A DNA stretch of 13,064 nt from JAJDGF01 sp031549325 (GTDB lineage: Bacteria; Bacillota; Clostridia; Christensenellales; Aristaeellaceae). The notes below the pieces were generated by a model. It searched no databases, was not told the origin of the DNA, and worked only from the letters and a program-made list of their open reading frames with translations. Both the position numbers and the translations under genes were made by a program. The stretch is taken from contig JAVBQA010000061.1 in the NCBI GenBank assembly GCA_031549325.1, positions 1 to 13,064 of the forward strand. The letters are read 5' to 3'. Within the stretch, counting starts at the first letter, position 1, and every line of letters starts with the position of its first letter. This document shows positions 1-7,136 of the stretch, piece after piece.

Positions 1-14
1 TCAATGAGAGCGAT

Positions 15-52
15 AAAAAAAGCGGACGCGCCCCTGATCGGGCGCGTCCGCT
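15..52 (-). terminator. Intrinsic terminator of the PEBP-family gene
   Basis: Read on the minus strand, a perfect 13-bp GC-rich stem (21-33 with 40-52) closes a 6-base loop and is followed by a run of seven T (A at 15-21 on the plus strand). It lies about 14 bases after the stop codon of the PEBP-family gene, so it should end that transcript and any read-through from rmuC. Confidence 0.93.
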
Positions 53-65
53 GCGTGTTTACAAA

Positions 66-632
66 TCACTTCTTGGTTTGATCTCCGTAGGAGTATCCGG
101 CGATGATGGAGTCCACGGCGATCAGGTTGTCCAGAACGCCCTTTCTGGTGTTTAACCCGGTATGGATGGCATTGAGATTGCCGGAAGCGTTGTTTTTATA
201 GGTAAATTTATCCGGTTTGCCCCTCAGCGCGAACACCTGGATCACGTAGATGTGGCGGCCGCTGCCCGCCGGCGGATAGGGGCCGATGTAGCCGCTGCTC
301 TTGGTGTAGGCGCCCAGCTTCAAGCTGGTCTTCTTGGCTGGGAGGCTCTTCGCCAGCCAGTGCGTCCAGTTGGCTGTGACGTCGAACATGCACACCGCGT
401 AGTACTTGGCGTCCTCCACCTTTGTCCAGCTCAGCTGAGGGCTCTTGCCGCCACCCTTGGGCTTGTTGAACTTGTTGTTGGCTGCGCAAGAGGTCAGCAG
501 GTTGCCGACATCGTCGCCGTCGACCTTAATGATGGATGTGGACGTCAGCTTTAGGGTTGTCTCATCGGCAAATGCCATTGAGCAGATGATAAACATCAGC
601 GCCAAGCCCAGCGCCAGCACTTTTTTCGACAT
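66..632 (-). CDS. Exported YbhB/YbcL-family (PEBP-fold) protein
   Basis: This 188-residue protein belongs to the phosphatidylethanolamine-binding (Raf-kinase-inhibitor-like) family. Visible family blocks are KSPQLSW (63-69), the D-x4-W-x-HW segment (84-92), and GPYPPAGSGRHIY (117-129) followed by the strand containing FAL; these form the anion-binding pocket in PEBP folds. Residues 1-22 are a signal peptide (KK, hydrophobic core, cleavage after AFA), with no lipobox cysteine, so the product is probably secreted or held at the cell surface. The bacterial family has no settled biochemical role. I start at ATG 632 because AAGGCGG sits just upstream and the signal peptide begins there; an in-frame start at 683 would add 17 residues before the signal peptide and overlap the promoter region. 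It has its own promoter and terminator, so it is probably monocistronic. It is richer in Lys/Asn than its neighbours. Confidence 0.9.
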   Translation of the reverse strand: MSKKVLALGLALMFIICSMAFADETTLKLTSTSIIKVDGDDVGNLLTSCAANNKFNKPKGGGKSPQLSWTKVEDAKYYAVCMFDVTANWTHWLAKSLPAKKTSLKLGAYTKSSGYIGPYPPAGSGRHIYVIQVFALRGKPDKFTYKNNASGNLNAIHTGLNTRKGVLDNLIAVDSIIAGYSYGDQTKK

Positions 633-671
633 TCGATCCGCCTTCCCTTCTGTTGCCAAATTCATGACATC

Positions 672-700
672 AATATAACACAAACAAAACGATAAGTCCA
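672..700 (-). promoter_or_regulatory. Promoter for the PEBP-family gene
   Basis: On the minus strand a -35 box TGGACT (695-700) and a -10 box TATATT (672-677) are separated by 17 bases. These match the sigma-A consensus at 4/6 and 5/6 positions. The predicted start near 665 leaves a leader of roughly 33 bases before the ATG at 632. This supports transcription separate from rmuC. Confidence 0.6.
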
Positions 701-716
701 GCCTAATTTGAGGCTG
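699..716. other. Small inverted repeat between rmuC and the PEBP gene
   Basis: CAGCCT and AGGCTG form a 6-bp stem around AATTTG, just after the rmuC stop codon on the minus strand. It could slow polymerase at the end of the operon or be an operator beside the -35 box at 695-700, which it overlaps by two bases. No good T-tract follows, so I do not call it an intrinsic terminator. Confidence 0.3.
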
Positions 717-721
717 CGTTC

Positions 722-1969
722 CTATTCGTCCTGTTCCTCGATTTCCAGCTGCTCCATCGCCTTGAGTTTCTTGTTGATGGCGCGGGTGCGGACGGAGGCA
801 TTGTCCAGCTCGGAGGTGGCCTGCTCCAGGCGCTGCCGGGTCTTGTCCAGCACGTCGCCGAACTTGACGAACTCCTCCTTGACCGAGCCCAGCAGCCGCC
901 AGACCTCCTCGGAGCGCTGCTGCACGGCCAGCGTGCGAAAGCCCATCTGCAGGCTTGAGAGCAGCGCCGACAGCGTGGTCGGCCCGGAGATCACCACGCG
1001 GAATTTCTGCTGCACGGCCTCGGACAAGCCGGGCCGCCGCAGCGCTTCGGCATAGAGCCCCTCGCTGGGCAGGAACATGATCGCGAAATCGGTGGTGAAG
1101 GGCAGCTTGATGTATTTGGCGGCGATGCGCTTGGCCTGCTCAACGATGGCCTTTTCCAAGGCGGCCCCGGCCTTGTCGACCATGGCTTTGTCGCCCGCTT
1201 CGGTGGCGTCGAGCAGGCGCTGGTAGTCCTCCTGGGGGAACTTTGAATCGACGGGCAGGAGCACGGGCGCCGCACCGTCCCTGCCCGGCAGCGAGATGGC
1301 GAACTCGACGCGTTCGTTGGAGCTTGGGTCTACCTGGGCGTTGACGATATACTGGCTTGTGGTCAGGTTCTGCTCCAGCAGCGCGGCCAGGCGCACCTCA
1401 CCCCAGATGCCGCTGGTTTTGACGCCGGTCAGCATGCGCTTCAGGTCGCCCACGCCCCCCGCCAGGGTTTGCATCTCGCCCAGACCCTTATAAACGCGCT
1501 CAAGCTGCTCGCTCACCTGCTGGAACGACTCGCCGAGGCGTTTGTTTAGCGTGCTGGTCAGCTTTTCATCCACCATCTGGCGCATCTGGTCGAGGCGCTG
1601 CTCGTTGGATCCCTGCAGCGCCGTCAACCGCTCGTTCAGCGTGCGCTGGATGTTGTCCTGCCGCCCCTCGAGGGATTCGGACAGCCGCTGCACGCGCAGC
1701 TCGCTGTTCTGCATAGCGGTCTGCTGCAGCTCGAAAAAGCGCTGCTGCATCTCGGCCTGTCCGCGCGCGTCATCCTGCAGCCGGGACACCAGCGCTGCCC
1801 CGTCGTGCTGCCTTCTGCGCTCATACTCGGACAGGCGGTGCTCGACGGCGCGCTGGCTGGTTTTGCCCGCTTGGGCCAGGATGAGGCACAGCGCGATCAG
1901 GCCCAGCGCCAGCACGATCACCATCGATACGCCCGGGTTTTGGTTGATCCAGTGGGTGAGCAGTTCCAT
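722..1969 (-). CDS. rmuC: DNA recombination protein RmuC
   Basis: The 415-residue product has the full RmuC layout: a membrane helix at about 14-33, a long Gln/Arg/Glu-rich coiled coil at about 38-165, and the conserved RmuC domain from about 180. The signature KTSGIWGEVRLAALLEQ (184-200) is present, then LPVDSKFPQEDY and an FLPSEGLYAEAL block; the C-terminal tail returns to coiled coil and is acidic. RmuC proteins are linked genetically to limiting inversions at short inverted repeats, and the domain is related to restriction-endonuclease-like folds; the biochemical activity remains unclear. The start ATG has AAGGAGA 6 bases upstream. It is the last gene of the helD operon, 73 bases after the flavoprotein gene, and no clear promoter of its own was seen. 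Confidence 0.95.
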   Translation of the reverse strand: MELLTHWINQNPGVSMVIVLALGLIALCLILAQAGKTSQRAVEHRLSEYERRRQHDGAALVSRLQDDARGQAEMQQRFFELQQTAMQNSELRVQRLSESLEGRQDNIQRTLNERLTALQGSNEQRLDQMRQMVDEKLTSTLNKRLGESFQQVSEQLERVYKGLGEMQTLAGGVGDLKRMLTGVKTSGIWGEVRLAALLEQNLTTSQYIVNAQVDPSSNERVEFAISLPGRDGAAPVLLPVDSKFPQEDYQRLLDATEAGDKAMVDKAGAALEKAIVEQAKRIAAKYIKLPFTTDFAIMFLPSEGLYAEALRRPGLSEAVQQKFRVVISGPTTLSALLSSLQMGFRTLAVQQRSEEVWRLLGSVKEEFVKFGDVLDKTRQRLEQATSELDNASVRTRAINKKLKAMEQLEIEEQDE

Positions 1970-2016
1970 GAGGTTCTCCTTATCACTCGCCTTGAGGCGG
2001 GTTCTTTGGTGCGGGT

Positions 2017-2042
2017 GCGCGCGGCGCGCCCTTGCCGCGCGC
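2017..2042 (-). other. GC-rich hairpin between the flavoprotein gene and rmuC
   Basis: GCGCGCGGC (2017-2025) pairs perfectly with GCCGCGCGC (2034-2042), a 9-bp all-GC stem with an 8-base loop. On the minus strand it begins immediately after the stop codon of the FAD-dependent oxidoreductase gene and is not followed by T residues. A role in mRNA 3'-end protection or in setting differential expression of rmuC is possible; this is inference. Confidence 0.4.
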
Positions 2043-3611
2043 TCAGGCGTAACGGCCGATGACCGCCTCGGCGCAGCGCAGCCCGTCCACGGCGGCGGAC
2101 ATGATGCCGCCCGCGTAGCCGGCGCCCTCGCCGCACGGATAAAGCCCGATCAACTCGGACATGCAGCGCCCGTCGCGCGGCAGGGTGACGGGGGAAGAGG
2201 AGCGCGTCTCGACGCCGGTCAGCGCCGCGCCGGGAGACGCGAAGCCGCGCAGCCGCCCGTCGAACAGCCGGATGCCCTCGCGCAGGGATTCAACGGCAAA
2301 ATCGGGCAGACACTTGCTCAGGTCTGTCCAGATCACACCAGGGCGGTAGGAGGGCAGCACGTCTCCTGCTGATGTGGAGGCGACGCCCTGCAGAAAGTCG
2401 TCCACGCGCTGGGCCGGTGCGTGATAACGCCCGCCGCCAAGCGCAAACGCCAGCCGCTCCCATTTTTCCTGAAAGCGCAGCCCGGCCAGCACATCGCCAG
2501 GGAAGTCGTCCGGCTCCACCGAAACCAGCACCGCGCTGTTGGCGTTTGCGCCGTCCCGCGCGAAGCGGCTCATGCCGTTCACAACCAGGTGGCCCGGCTC
2601 TGAAGCCGCCGCCACCACCGAGCCGCCCGGACACATGCAAAACGTGTAGACGCCGCGGCCGTTTTTCAGCCGCTCGCTCAGCTTGTAGTCCGAAGCGCCC
2701 AGCGCCGGGTGCCCGGCGGCCGCGCCGTACTGCGCACGATCAATCAGCGCTTGCGGGTGCTCGATGCGCGCGCCGATGGAGAACGGCTTTTTGCGCATGG
2801 GCACGCCGAGATTGTGCAGCATCTGCAGCGTGTCGCGTGCGCTGTGCCCCACGGCCAGAATCAGGTCGCGGGTCTCGAAAGGCTGGCCGAGTCCGTCAAT
2901 GACAGCGGCCCGCAGCTCGCGATTCTCAACAATGAGGCTGGACAGCCGGCACCCAAACCGCACCTCGCCGCCGTTTTCGATGATGCGCTCGCGGATGGCT
3001 TTCACCATGCCGGGCAGTTTGTCCGTGCCGATGTGGGGCTTTTGCTGATACAGGATCTCATCGGGCGCGCCGTGCGCATGGAACACGCGCAACACATGGC
3101 CGCAGCGCGGGTCTTTGATGCCGGTTGTCAGCTTGCCGTCGGAAAAAGTGCCCGCACCGCCCTCGCCAAACTGCACGTTGGAGGCTGGATTCAGCTGGCC
3201 CGTGGCCCAGAATCGGGATACATCCTGCTCGCGTTCCTCCACCGGACTGCCGCGCTCGATCACCAGCGGGTTCAGGCCCGCCTCGCTCAGCGCCAGCGCG
3301 GCCATGAGACCGGCTGGCCCGAGGCCCACCACCAACGGGCGATGGGGCAGCGGTTTTGACTTTTGGATGACGTACGGCGCTTCCGCGCGCGCGCTCAGGT
3401 TCGGGTGCTTGGGGGGCTCGCCCGCCAGCTCAAAATCCACGCTCAGCACGAAATGCACGTCATGCTTTTTGCGGGCGTCCACCGATTTTTTGCATAGACG
3501 GGGATCGCAAATCTGCTCCTCGCGCAGCCGCAGCGCCTTGGCCACCAGCGACGCCAGCTGGCCAGGATCGAAGTCCAGCGGGGCGCTCAGGTTCACCAAC
3601 CGATACGTCAT
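2043..3611 (-). CDS. FAD-dependent oxidoreductase, COG2509 type
   Basis: A 522-residue flavoprotein of the uncharacterised FAD-dependent dehydrogenase family. The N-terminal 80 or so residues form a ferredoxin-like extension (RLVNLSAPLDFDP, CKKSVDARKK). A Rossmann FAD-binding motif VVGLGPAGLMAAL follows at 94-106. The family hallmark FGEGGAGTFSDGKL is at 148-161, and the C-terminal FAD-contacting block YPCGEGAGYAGGIMSAAVDG is at 491-510. Length fits the family (about 530). The substrate is unknown. ATG 3611 is chosen because it overlaps the preceding stop codon as ATGA (translational coupling) and begins the conserved MTYRLVNL; the reading frame is open further upstream, but that stretch lies inside the previous gene and is arginine-rich shadow. 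It sits between a second flavoprotein gene and rmuC. Confidence 0.92.
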   Translation of the reverse strand: MTYRLVNLSAPLDFDPGQLASLVAKALRLREEQICDPRLCKKSVDARKKHDVHFVLSVDFELAGEPPKHPNLSARAEAPYVIQKSKPLPHRPLVVGLGPAGLMAALALSEAGLNPLVIERGSPVEEREQDVSRFWATGQLNPASNVQFGEGGAGTFSDGKLTTGIKDPRCGHVLRVFHAHGAPDEILYQQKPHIGTDKLPGMVKAIRERIIENGGEVRFGCRLSSLIVENRELRAAVIDGLGQPFETRDLILAVGHSARDTLQMLHNLGVPMRKKPFSIGARIEHPQALIDRAQYGAAAGHPALGASDYKLSERLKNGRGVYTFCMCPGGSVVAAASEPGHLVVNGMSRFARDGANANSAVLVSVEPDDFPGDVLAGLRFQEKWERLAFALGGGRYHAPAQRVDDFLQGVASTSAGDVLPSYRPGVIWTDLSKCLPDFAVESLREGIRLFDGRLRGFASPGAALTGVETRSSSPVTLPRDGRCMSELIGLYPCGEGAGYAGGIMSAAVDGLRCAEAVIGRYA

Positions 3612-4828
3612 GCGCGACCTCCCGCGGCGGCGGTTCCGGCCAGCAGGCCCGATGCCCACGCCCACTGCAGGTTGTAGCCGCCGCAGTCGCCGTCGATGTC
3701 CAGCAGCTCGCCGGTCGCAAACAGGCCGGGGCACAGCCGCGATTGCAGCGTGTCCGGGCTGAACTCACGCGTGTCCGCGCCGCCCGCTGTGACTTGCGCG
3801 TGCTTCATGCCCATGGTGCCGGTGACGGTCAGCAAAAAGCCGTGCATCAGCGCCGCCAGCGCTTCAATTTCAAGGTCCGACACGCCGCCCGCCAGGCGGC
3901 TAAGCGGGCCGCAGCCGGACAGCTTGATCAGCGTCTGCCCGAGCCTTTTGTTCAGCAGGCCCGTCAGGAAATGCTCCATGGGGCGGCGCGCCAGCAGCGC
4001 ACGTCGCGACTTCAAAGATTCGGTCGGATCCTCATCCGCGATGGACAGCAGCGCCTCGACCCGTTTGCGCCTGTGCAGCGCCTCAGAGGCGATGCGCGAT
4101 AGCTGCAGCACTGGCGGCCCGGACAGGCCGTAGTCGGTGAACAGCACCTCGCCGCGCTCTGTGCGCATGGGCGCGCCGTCCACCAGGATGGAGATTTCGC
4201 CGTTGCACTTGATGCCGGAGAGCGCCCGAATGGGCTCGGTGTCGGTCGTCAGCTGCACCAGCGCGGGCAGGCAAGGATTTACTTTATGGCCCAAAGACTC
4301 CAGCAGTTTATACCCCGCGTTGGTGCTGCCCAGCGCGGGCGACGCCATGCCGCCGGCGGCGAGGATCAGCCTGTCCGCCCGCACGGACTGTCCGTCTTGC
4401 GCGCGCACGGTGAACCCGGGTTCAACAGAACAGGCGTCAAAGGAGGCAATCAGCTCCACGCCCAGCTCGTCCATGGCCAACCGCAGCGCATCCACGACGG
4501 CGCCCGCCTGCTCGGACAATGGGTAGACCTTGTCCCCCTCAAAAAGCGGCTCGACGCCCAGTGAACCAAAGAACGCAATCACGGCGCTTGGCGGATACGC
4601 GGCCATGGCCGGACGCATCAGCGCCGTGCCGCCGTGGTAATCGCTTTGGGATGCGCCGAGGTTGGTCAGGTTGCAGCGGCCGTTGCCGGTGGCCAGCAGC
4701 TTTTTGCCCACGCGGGCTTGTCTCTCCAAGACAGCCACGCGCAGGCTGGGCGCGACGCGCTTCGCCTGAATCGCCGCCGCCATGCCGCTGGCCCCGCCGC
4801 CGACAACCGCGATGTCACAGCGCGTCAT
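3608..4828 (-). CDS. BaiN/HI0933-family NAD(P)/FAD-dependent oxidoreductase
   Basis: A 406-residue flavoprotein of the HI0933/YhiN family. It begins with a dinucleotide fold (VVGGGASGMAAA, 8-19), followed by the family signature GKKLLATGNGRCNLTN (41-56). It ends with TGELLDIDGDCGG then YNLQWAWASG (372-394), the FAD-binding close typical of the group. One member, BaiN of a bile-acid-converting Clostridium, is reported as a bile-acid reductase, but the family is wide and that substrate cannot be inferred here. The gene starts inside the last codons of helD (ATGA overlap at 4825-4828) and its own stop overlaps the next start in the same way, so the three products are probably made in linked amounts. 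Having two related flavoproteins side by side suggests paired or sequential steps, which is inference. Confidence 0.92.
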   Translation of the reverse strand: MTRCDIAVVGGGASGMAAAIQAKRVAPSLRVAVLERQARVGKKLLATGNGRCNLTNLGASQSDYHGGTALMRPAMAAYPPSAVIAFFGSLGVEPLFEGDKVYPLSEQAGAVVDALRLAMDELGVELIASFDACSVEPGFTVRAQDGQSVRADRLILAAGGMASPALGSTNAGYKLLESLGHKVNPCLPALVQLTTDTEPIRALSGIKCNGEISILVDGAPMRTERGEVLFTDYGLSGPPVLQLSRIASEALHRRKRVEALLSIADEDPTESLKSRRALLARRPMEHFLTGLLNKRLGQTLIKLSGCGPLSRLAGGVSDLEIEALAALMHGFLLTVTGTMGMKHAQVTAGGADTREFSPDTLQSRLCPGLFATGELLDIDGDCGGYNLQWAWASGLLAGTAAAGGRA

Positions 4829-6960
4829 AGCACAATCCCCAGCGCCCGGATCAGCGCCTCATCTCCCAGCAGCGCCAGGCTGTGCAGCGCGCGGGAGCAC
4901 GCGGTGTACAGCATGCGCCGCTCGCCGTCGGTGACCGGGACGTCCGGCCAGACGACCGCCACGGCGTCAAATTCCAGTCCCTTCATCAGGTGGTAGCAGG
5001 ACACGACCAGCCCATCGGTCTCGGGCATCATGTCGTCCACGTCACCGATCAGCCAGCTGCCGGGATGTGCCTTTGCCAGTTGTTGCGCCTCTGGCAGCGA
5101 GCGAGTGATGAGCGCGACCCGCTTCATGCCGCCCTTCTGAAAGCCCGAGAGCACAGTCTGGAGCGCCTCTGCGCTGTTGACCAAAACGGAAGGCGCCGCG
5201 CCTTCGCGGCCGAACGCCTGCACGTGCAACCCTTCGGGGAGCAGCGCGTTGCACAGCCTGGTGATCTGGGCTGTGGAACGGTAGCAGCGGGTCAGCCGAA
5301 CGATGGGCGCGCGCGGCGCGCCAAAGCAGTTTCCCCAGCTCTCCGGCATGGCGGGCGGCATGCCCGGAATCGTGCGCTGATTGGGGTCGCCCAAAAGGGT
5401 GATCTGCGCCATCGGGTAGTTCACGTGCAGGAACGCCAGCGCGATGGCGCTGTAGTCCTGCGCTTCGTCAACCAGCAGGTGGCGGATGGAGCGGTCGGGC
5501 GCGGAGAACCCGAGCCGCAGCATCAGGTACGCGATGGCGGGCGCGTCCTCGAGCCACACCAGCTGGGCGGCGGCGTTATCGACCGCGGCCATGTGCAGCG
5601 CCTCGGGCGTGTCCTTCAGCGCCTCGGCGTACAGCTGCAGCGGATCCATGCCAAGCATGCGCTTGATCAGGCTGCGCACCGGCAGCAGGTGCTGGCTGGC
5701 GGCCATGCGCGCGGCCATCTCCAGCTCTTTGCCCTTGTATTTGCCCTGCAGCTGCTGCTCGTATTTCGAATTGAGGGACTGCTGCCAGCCGTCAAGCCTC
5801 GACTGCAGCACCGTCTGGATGCGAACCAGCCGCAGCTGGGGGGTGAGCATGCGGAACTCGCTGCGGTACATGCGCTCAAGCTCGGCCTTTTTGATGAGCG
5901 AATTGCCCGGCAGCCCGATGTCCTCAAACCGAGGCCCGCGAGACTTGAAGTCGTCCGCGAAGCCCTCCAGCAGCGCCACGAAATCCGGCCCGCTCTTGTA
6001 GCCCACGCTGTCGCGGCGCAACTGATAGCTGGCTTGACCCAACCGCTCGATCTGCTTTAGGGGCGGTTCGGGCGCAAGACCAATCACCTGAGCAAACACC
6101 TTGTGCAGCACCAGCATTTTGGTGTTTTCCTCGCCCAGATCCGGCAGCACGGATGAGATGTACTCGGTGAACGCGCTGGTGGGGGACAGGATCGCGATGC
6201 TGCTCGAATCGATCAGCTCGCGCTGGCGAAACATCAGGTACGCCGCGCGGTGCATGGCGATGCTGGTTTTGCCCGAACCTGCGCCGCCGATCACCGACAG
6301 CACGGGGGCCTTGTCGTAACGGATGGCCTGGTTTTGCTCCTTTTGGATGGTGGACACGATGGAACGCATGCGGCTGCTGGTCGCGCCCGACAGGATGTCC
6401 AGCAGCACGTCGTCCTCGATGCACACGTCGGTGTCCACATAATAGGCCAGCTTGCCGCCCTCAAAGCGGTACTGACGCTTCAGCGTCATGGTGCCCAGGA
6501 TTCTGCCCGTGGGCGCGTCGTAGCCCACCTCGCCGGGCGTTTCGTCGTAATACAGGCTCGAGATCGGCGCGCGCCAGTCGTGCACCACCAGATTGCCTTT
6601 TTCGTCCATCAGGCTATAGAGCCCGATCACGATGGTCTCCACCTCGTCCGCGCCCTGCTCGCGAAAGTCGATCCGCGCGAAGAACGGGTCGGTCAGCATC
6701 CGTTCGGATCGGCGCATCATGTCTTTGGAAAGCGCCTGTCTGAGCAGAAAGCGATTCACCTCGTTGCCCAGGGTGTCCAGGTCGGTCACCGACAGCGCCG
6801 TGGGCTTGAGCCGCAGCTCCTCCCAGGCGTCCGATAGCAGCATCTTGATGGAGCTGTCGTGGGCGTCGGAAAATCCCTGTGCCTGCTGGATCAGCGCATA
6901 GAGCAGCTGCTGTACGCGCGCGGTGCGTTCGCGTTCACGATTGAGTTCGGTTTTGTCCAC
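4825..6960 (-). CDS. helD: HelD-like UvrD/Rep superfamily 1 helicase
   Basis: A superfamily 1 ATPase of about 711 residues. The N-terminal 70 residues are a charged helical arm, as in Gram-positive HelD proteins, which use it to enter the RNA polymerase secondary channel. Then come the HDWRAPISSLYYD block (128-139), QKEQNQAIR (206-214), Walker A GGAGSGKT (225-232), Walker B DEAQD (498-502), GDPNQ (524-528), and late motifs KGLEFDAV and YTACSRA. In Bacillus, HelD frees stalled RNA polymerase from DNA using ATP; I expect the same here. The start is set by sequence: GGAGGG directly abuts ATG 6966 (no spacer) but lies 6 bases before GTG 6960, so GTG 6960 is preferred and ATG 6966 is the alternative. 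A GTG at 7005 lies within the promoter and is excluded. First gene of the operon; 711 residues is shorter than the Bacillus subtilis protein (774). Confidence 0.92.
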   Translation of the reverse strand: MDKTELNRERERTARVQQLLYALIQQAQGFSDAHDSSIKMLLSDAWEELRLKPTALSVTDLDTLGNEVNRFLLRQALSKDMMRRSERMLTDPFFARIDFREQGADEVETIVIGLYSLMDEKGNLVVHDWRAPISSLYYDETPGEVGYDAPTGRILGTMTLKRQYRFEGGKLAYYVDTDVCIEDDVLLDILSGATSSRMRSIVSTIQKEQNQAIRYDKAPVLSVIGGAGSGKTSIAMHRAAYLMFRQRELIDSSSIAILSPTSAFTEYISSVLPDLGEENTKMLVLHKVFAQVIGLAPEPPLKQIERLGQASYQLRRDSVGYKSGPDFVALLEGFADDFKSRGPRFEDIGLPGNSLIKKAELERMYRSEFRMLTPQLRLVRIQTVLQSRLDGWQQSLNSKYEQQLQGKYKGKELEMAARMAASQHLLPVRSLIKRMLGMDPLQLYAEALKDTPEALHMAAVDNAAAQLVWLEDAPAIAYLMLRLGFSAPDRSIRHLLVDEAQDYSAIALAFLHVNYPMAQITLLGDPNQRTIPGMPPAMPESWGNCFGAPRAPIVRLTRCYRSTAQITRLCNALLPEGLHVQAFGREGAAPSVLVNSAEALQTVLSGFQKGGMKRVALITRSLPEAQQLAKAHPGSWLIGDVDDMMPETDGLVVSCYHLMKGLEFDAVAVVWPDVPVTDGERRMLYTACSRALHSLALLGDEALIRALGIVL

Positions 6961-6995
6961 GCGCATCCCTCCATTTACGGGTCCACATTTTTCAC

Positions 6996-7024
6996 AGTAT
7001 AGCACAATTGGGTCGCATCTTCAA
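6996..7024 (-). promoter_or_regulatory. Promoter of the helD operon
   Basis: On the minus strand TTGAAG (7019-7024) and TATACT (6996-7001) are 17 bases apart, with TGC just before the -10 box giving an extended -10. A start near 6989 leaves a leader of about 29 bases containing GGAGGG before the GTG at 6960. It fires away from nadE, and its -35 box is about 50 bases from that of nadE. Confidence 0.75.
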
Positions 7025-7075
7025 TGAGAATCGCATGCTTACAACAGCCTATGTCCCGCATAACGCAATCTTGCT

Positions 7076-7104
7076 TTGTAGAAACCGGGCAAAAGAGGTA
7101 TAAT
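7076..7104 (+). promoter_or_regulatory. Promoter of nadE
   Basis: A perfect TATAAT (7099-7104) lies 17 bases after TTGTAG (7076-7081), a weak -35 box (3/6). A start near 7111 gives a leader of only about 25 bases that includes GGAGG at 7122-7126, so no room is left for a riboswitch and the in-frame ATG at 7113 would be nearly leaderless. Confidence 0.65.
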
Positions 7105-7136
7105 ATGGACAGATGGGGAATGGAGGATGGATGCAC

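Noticed and set aside
1542..2372. A 276-codon plus-strand frame across the rmuC/flavoprotein junction
   Set aside because: Ser/Arg/Cys-rich shadow spanning two well-supported genes on the opposite strand.
3612..3734. Upstream extension of the COG2509 flavoprotein gene
   Set aside because: The extra 41 residues are Arg-rich, lie inside the previous gene, and the ATGA overlap gives a better start.
4882..6060. A 392-codon open frame antisense to helD
   Set aside because: Same reason: composition is that of a mirror frame, with no motifs and no ribosome site, while the helicase motifs on the other strand are clear.
1..7030. Similar TCAATGAGA strings at 1 and 7021 as flanking repeats
   Set aside because: Only nine matching bases and no insertion-sequence or integrase features tied to them; chance is the simplest explanation.
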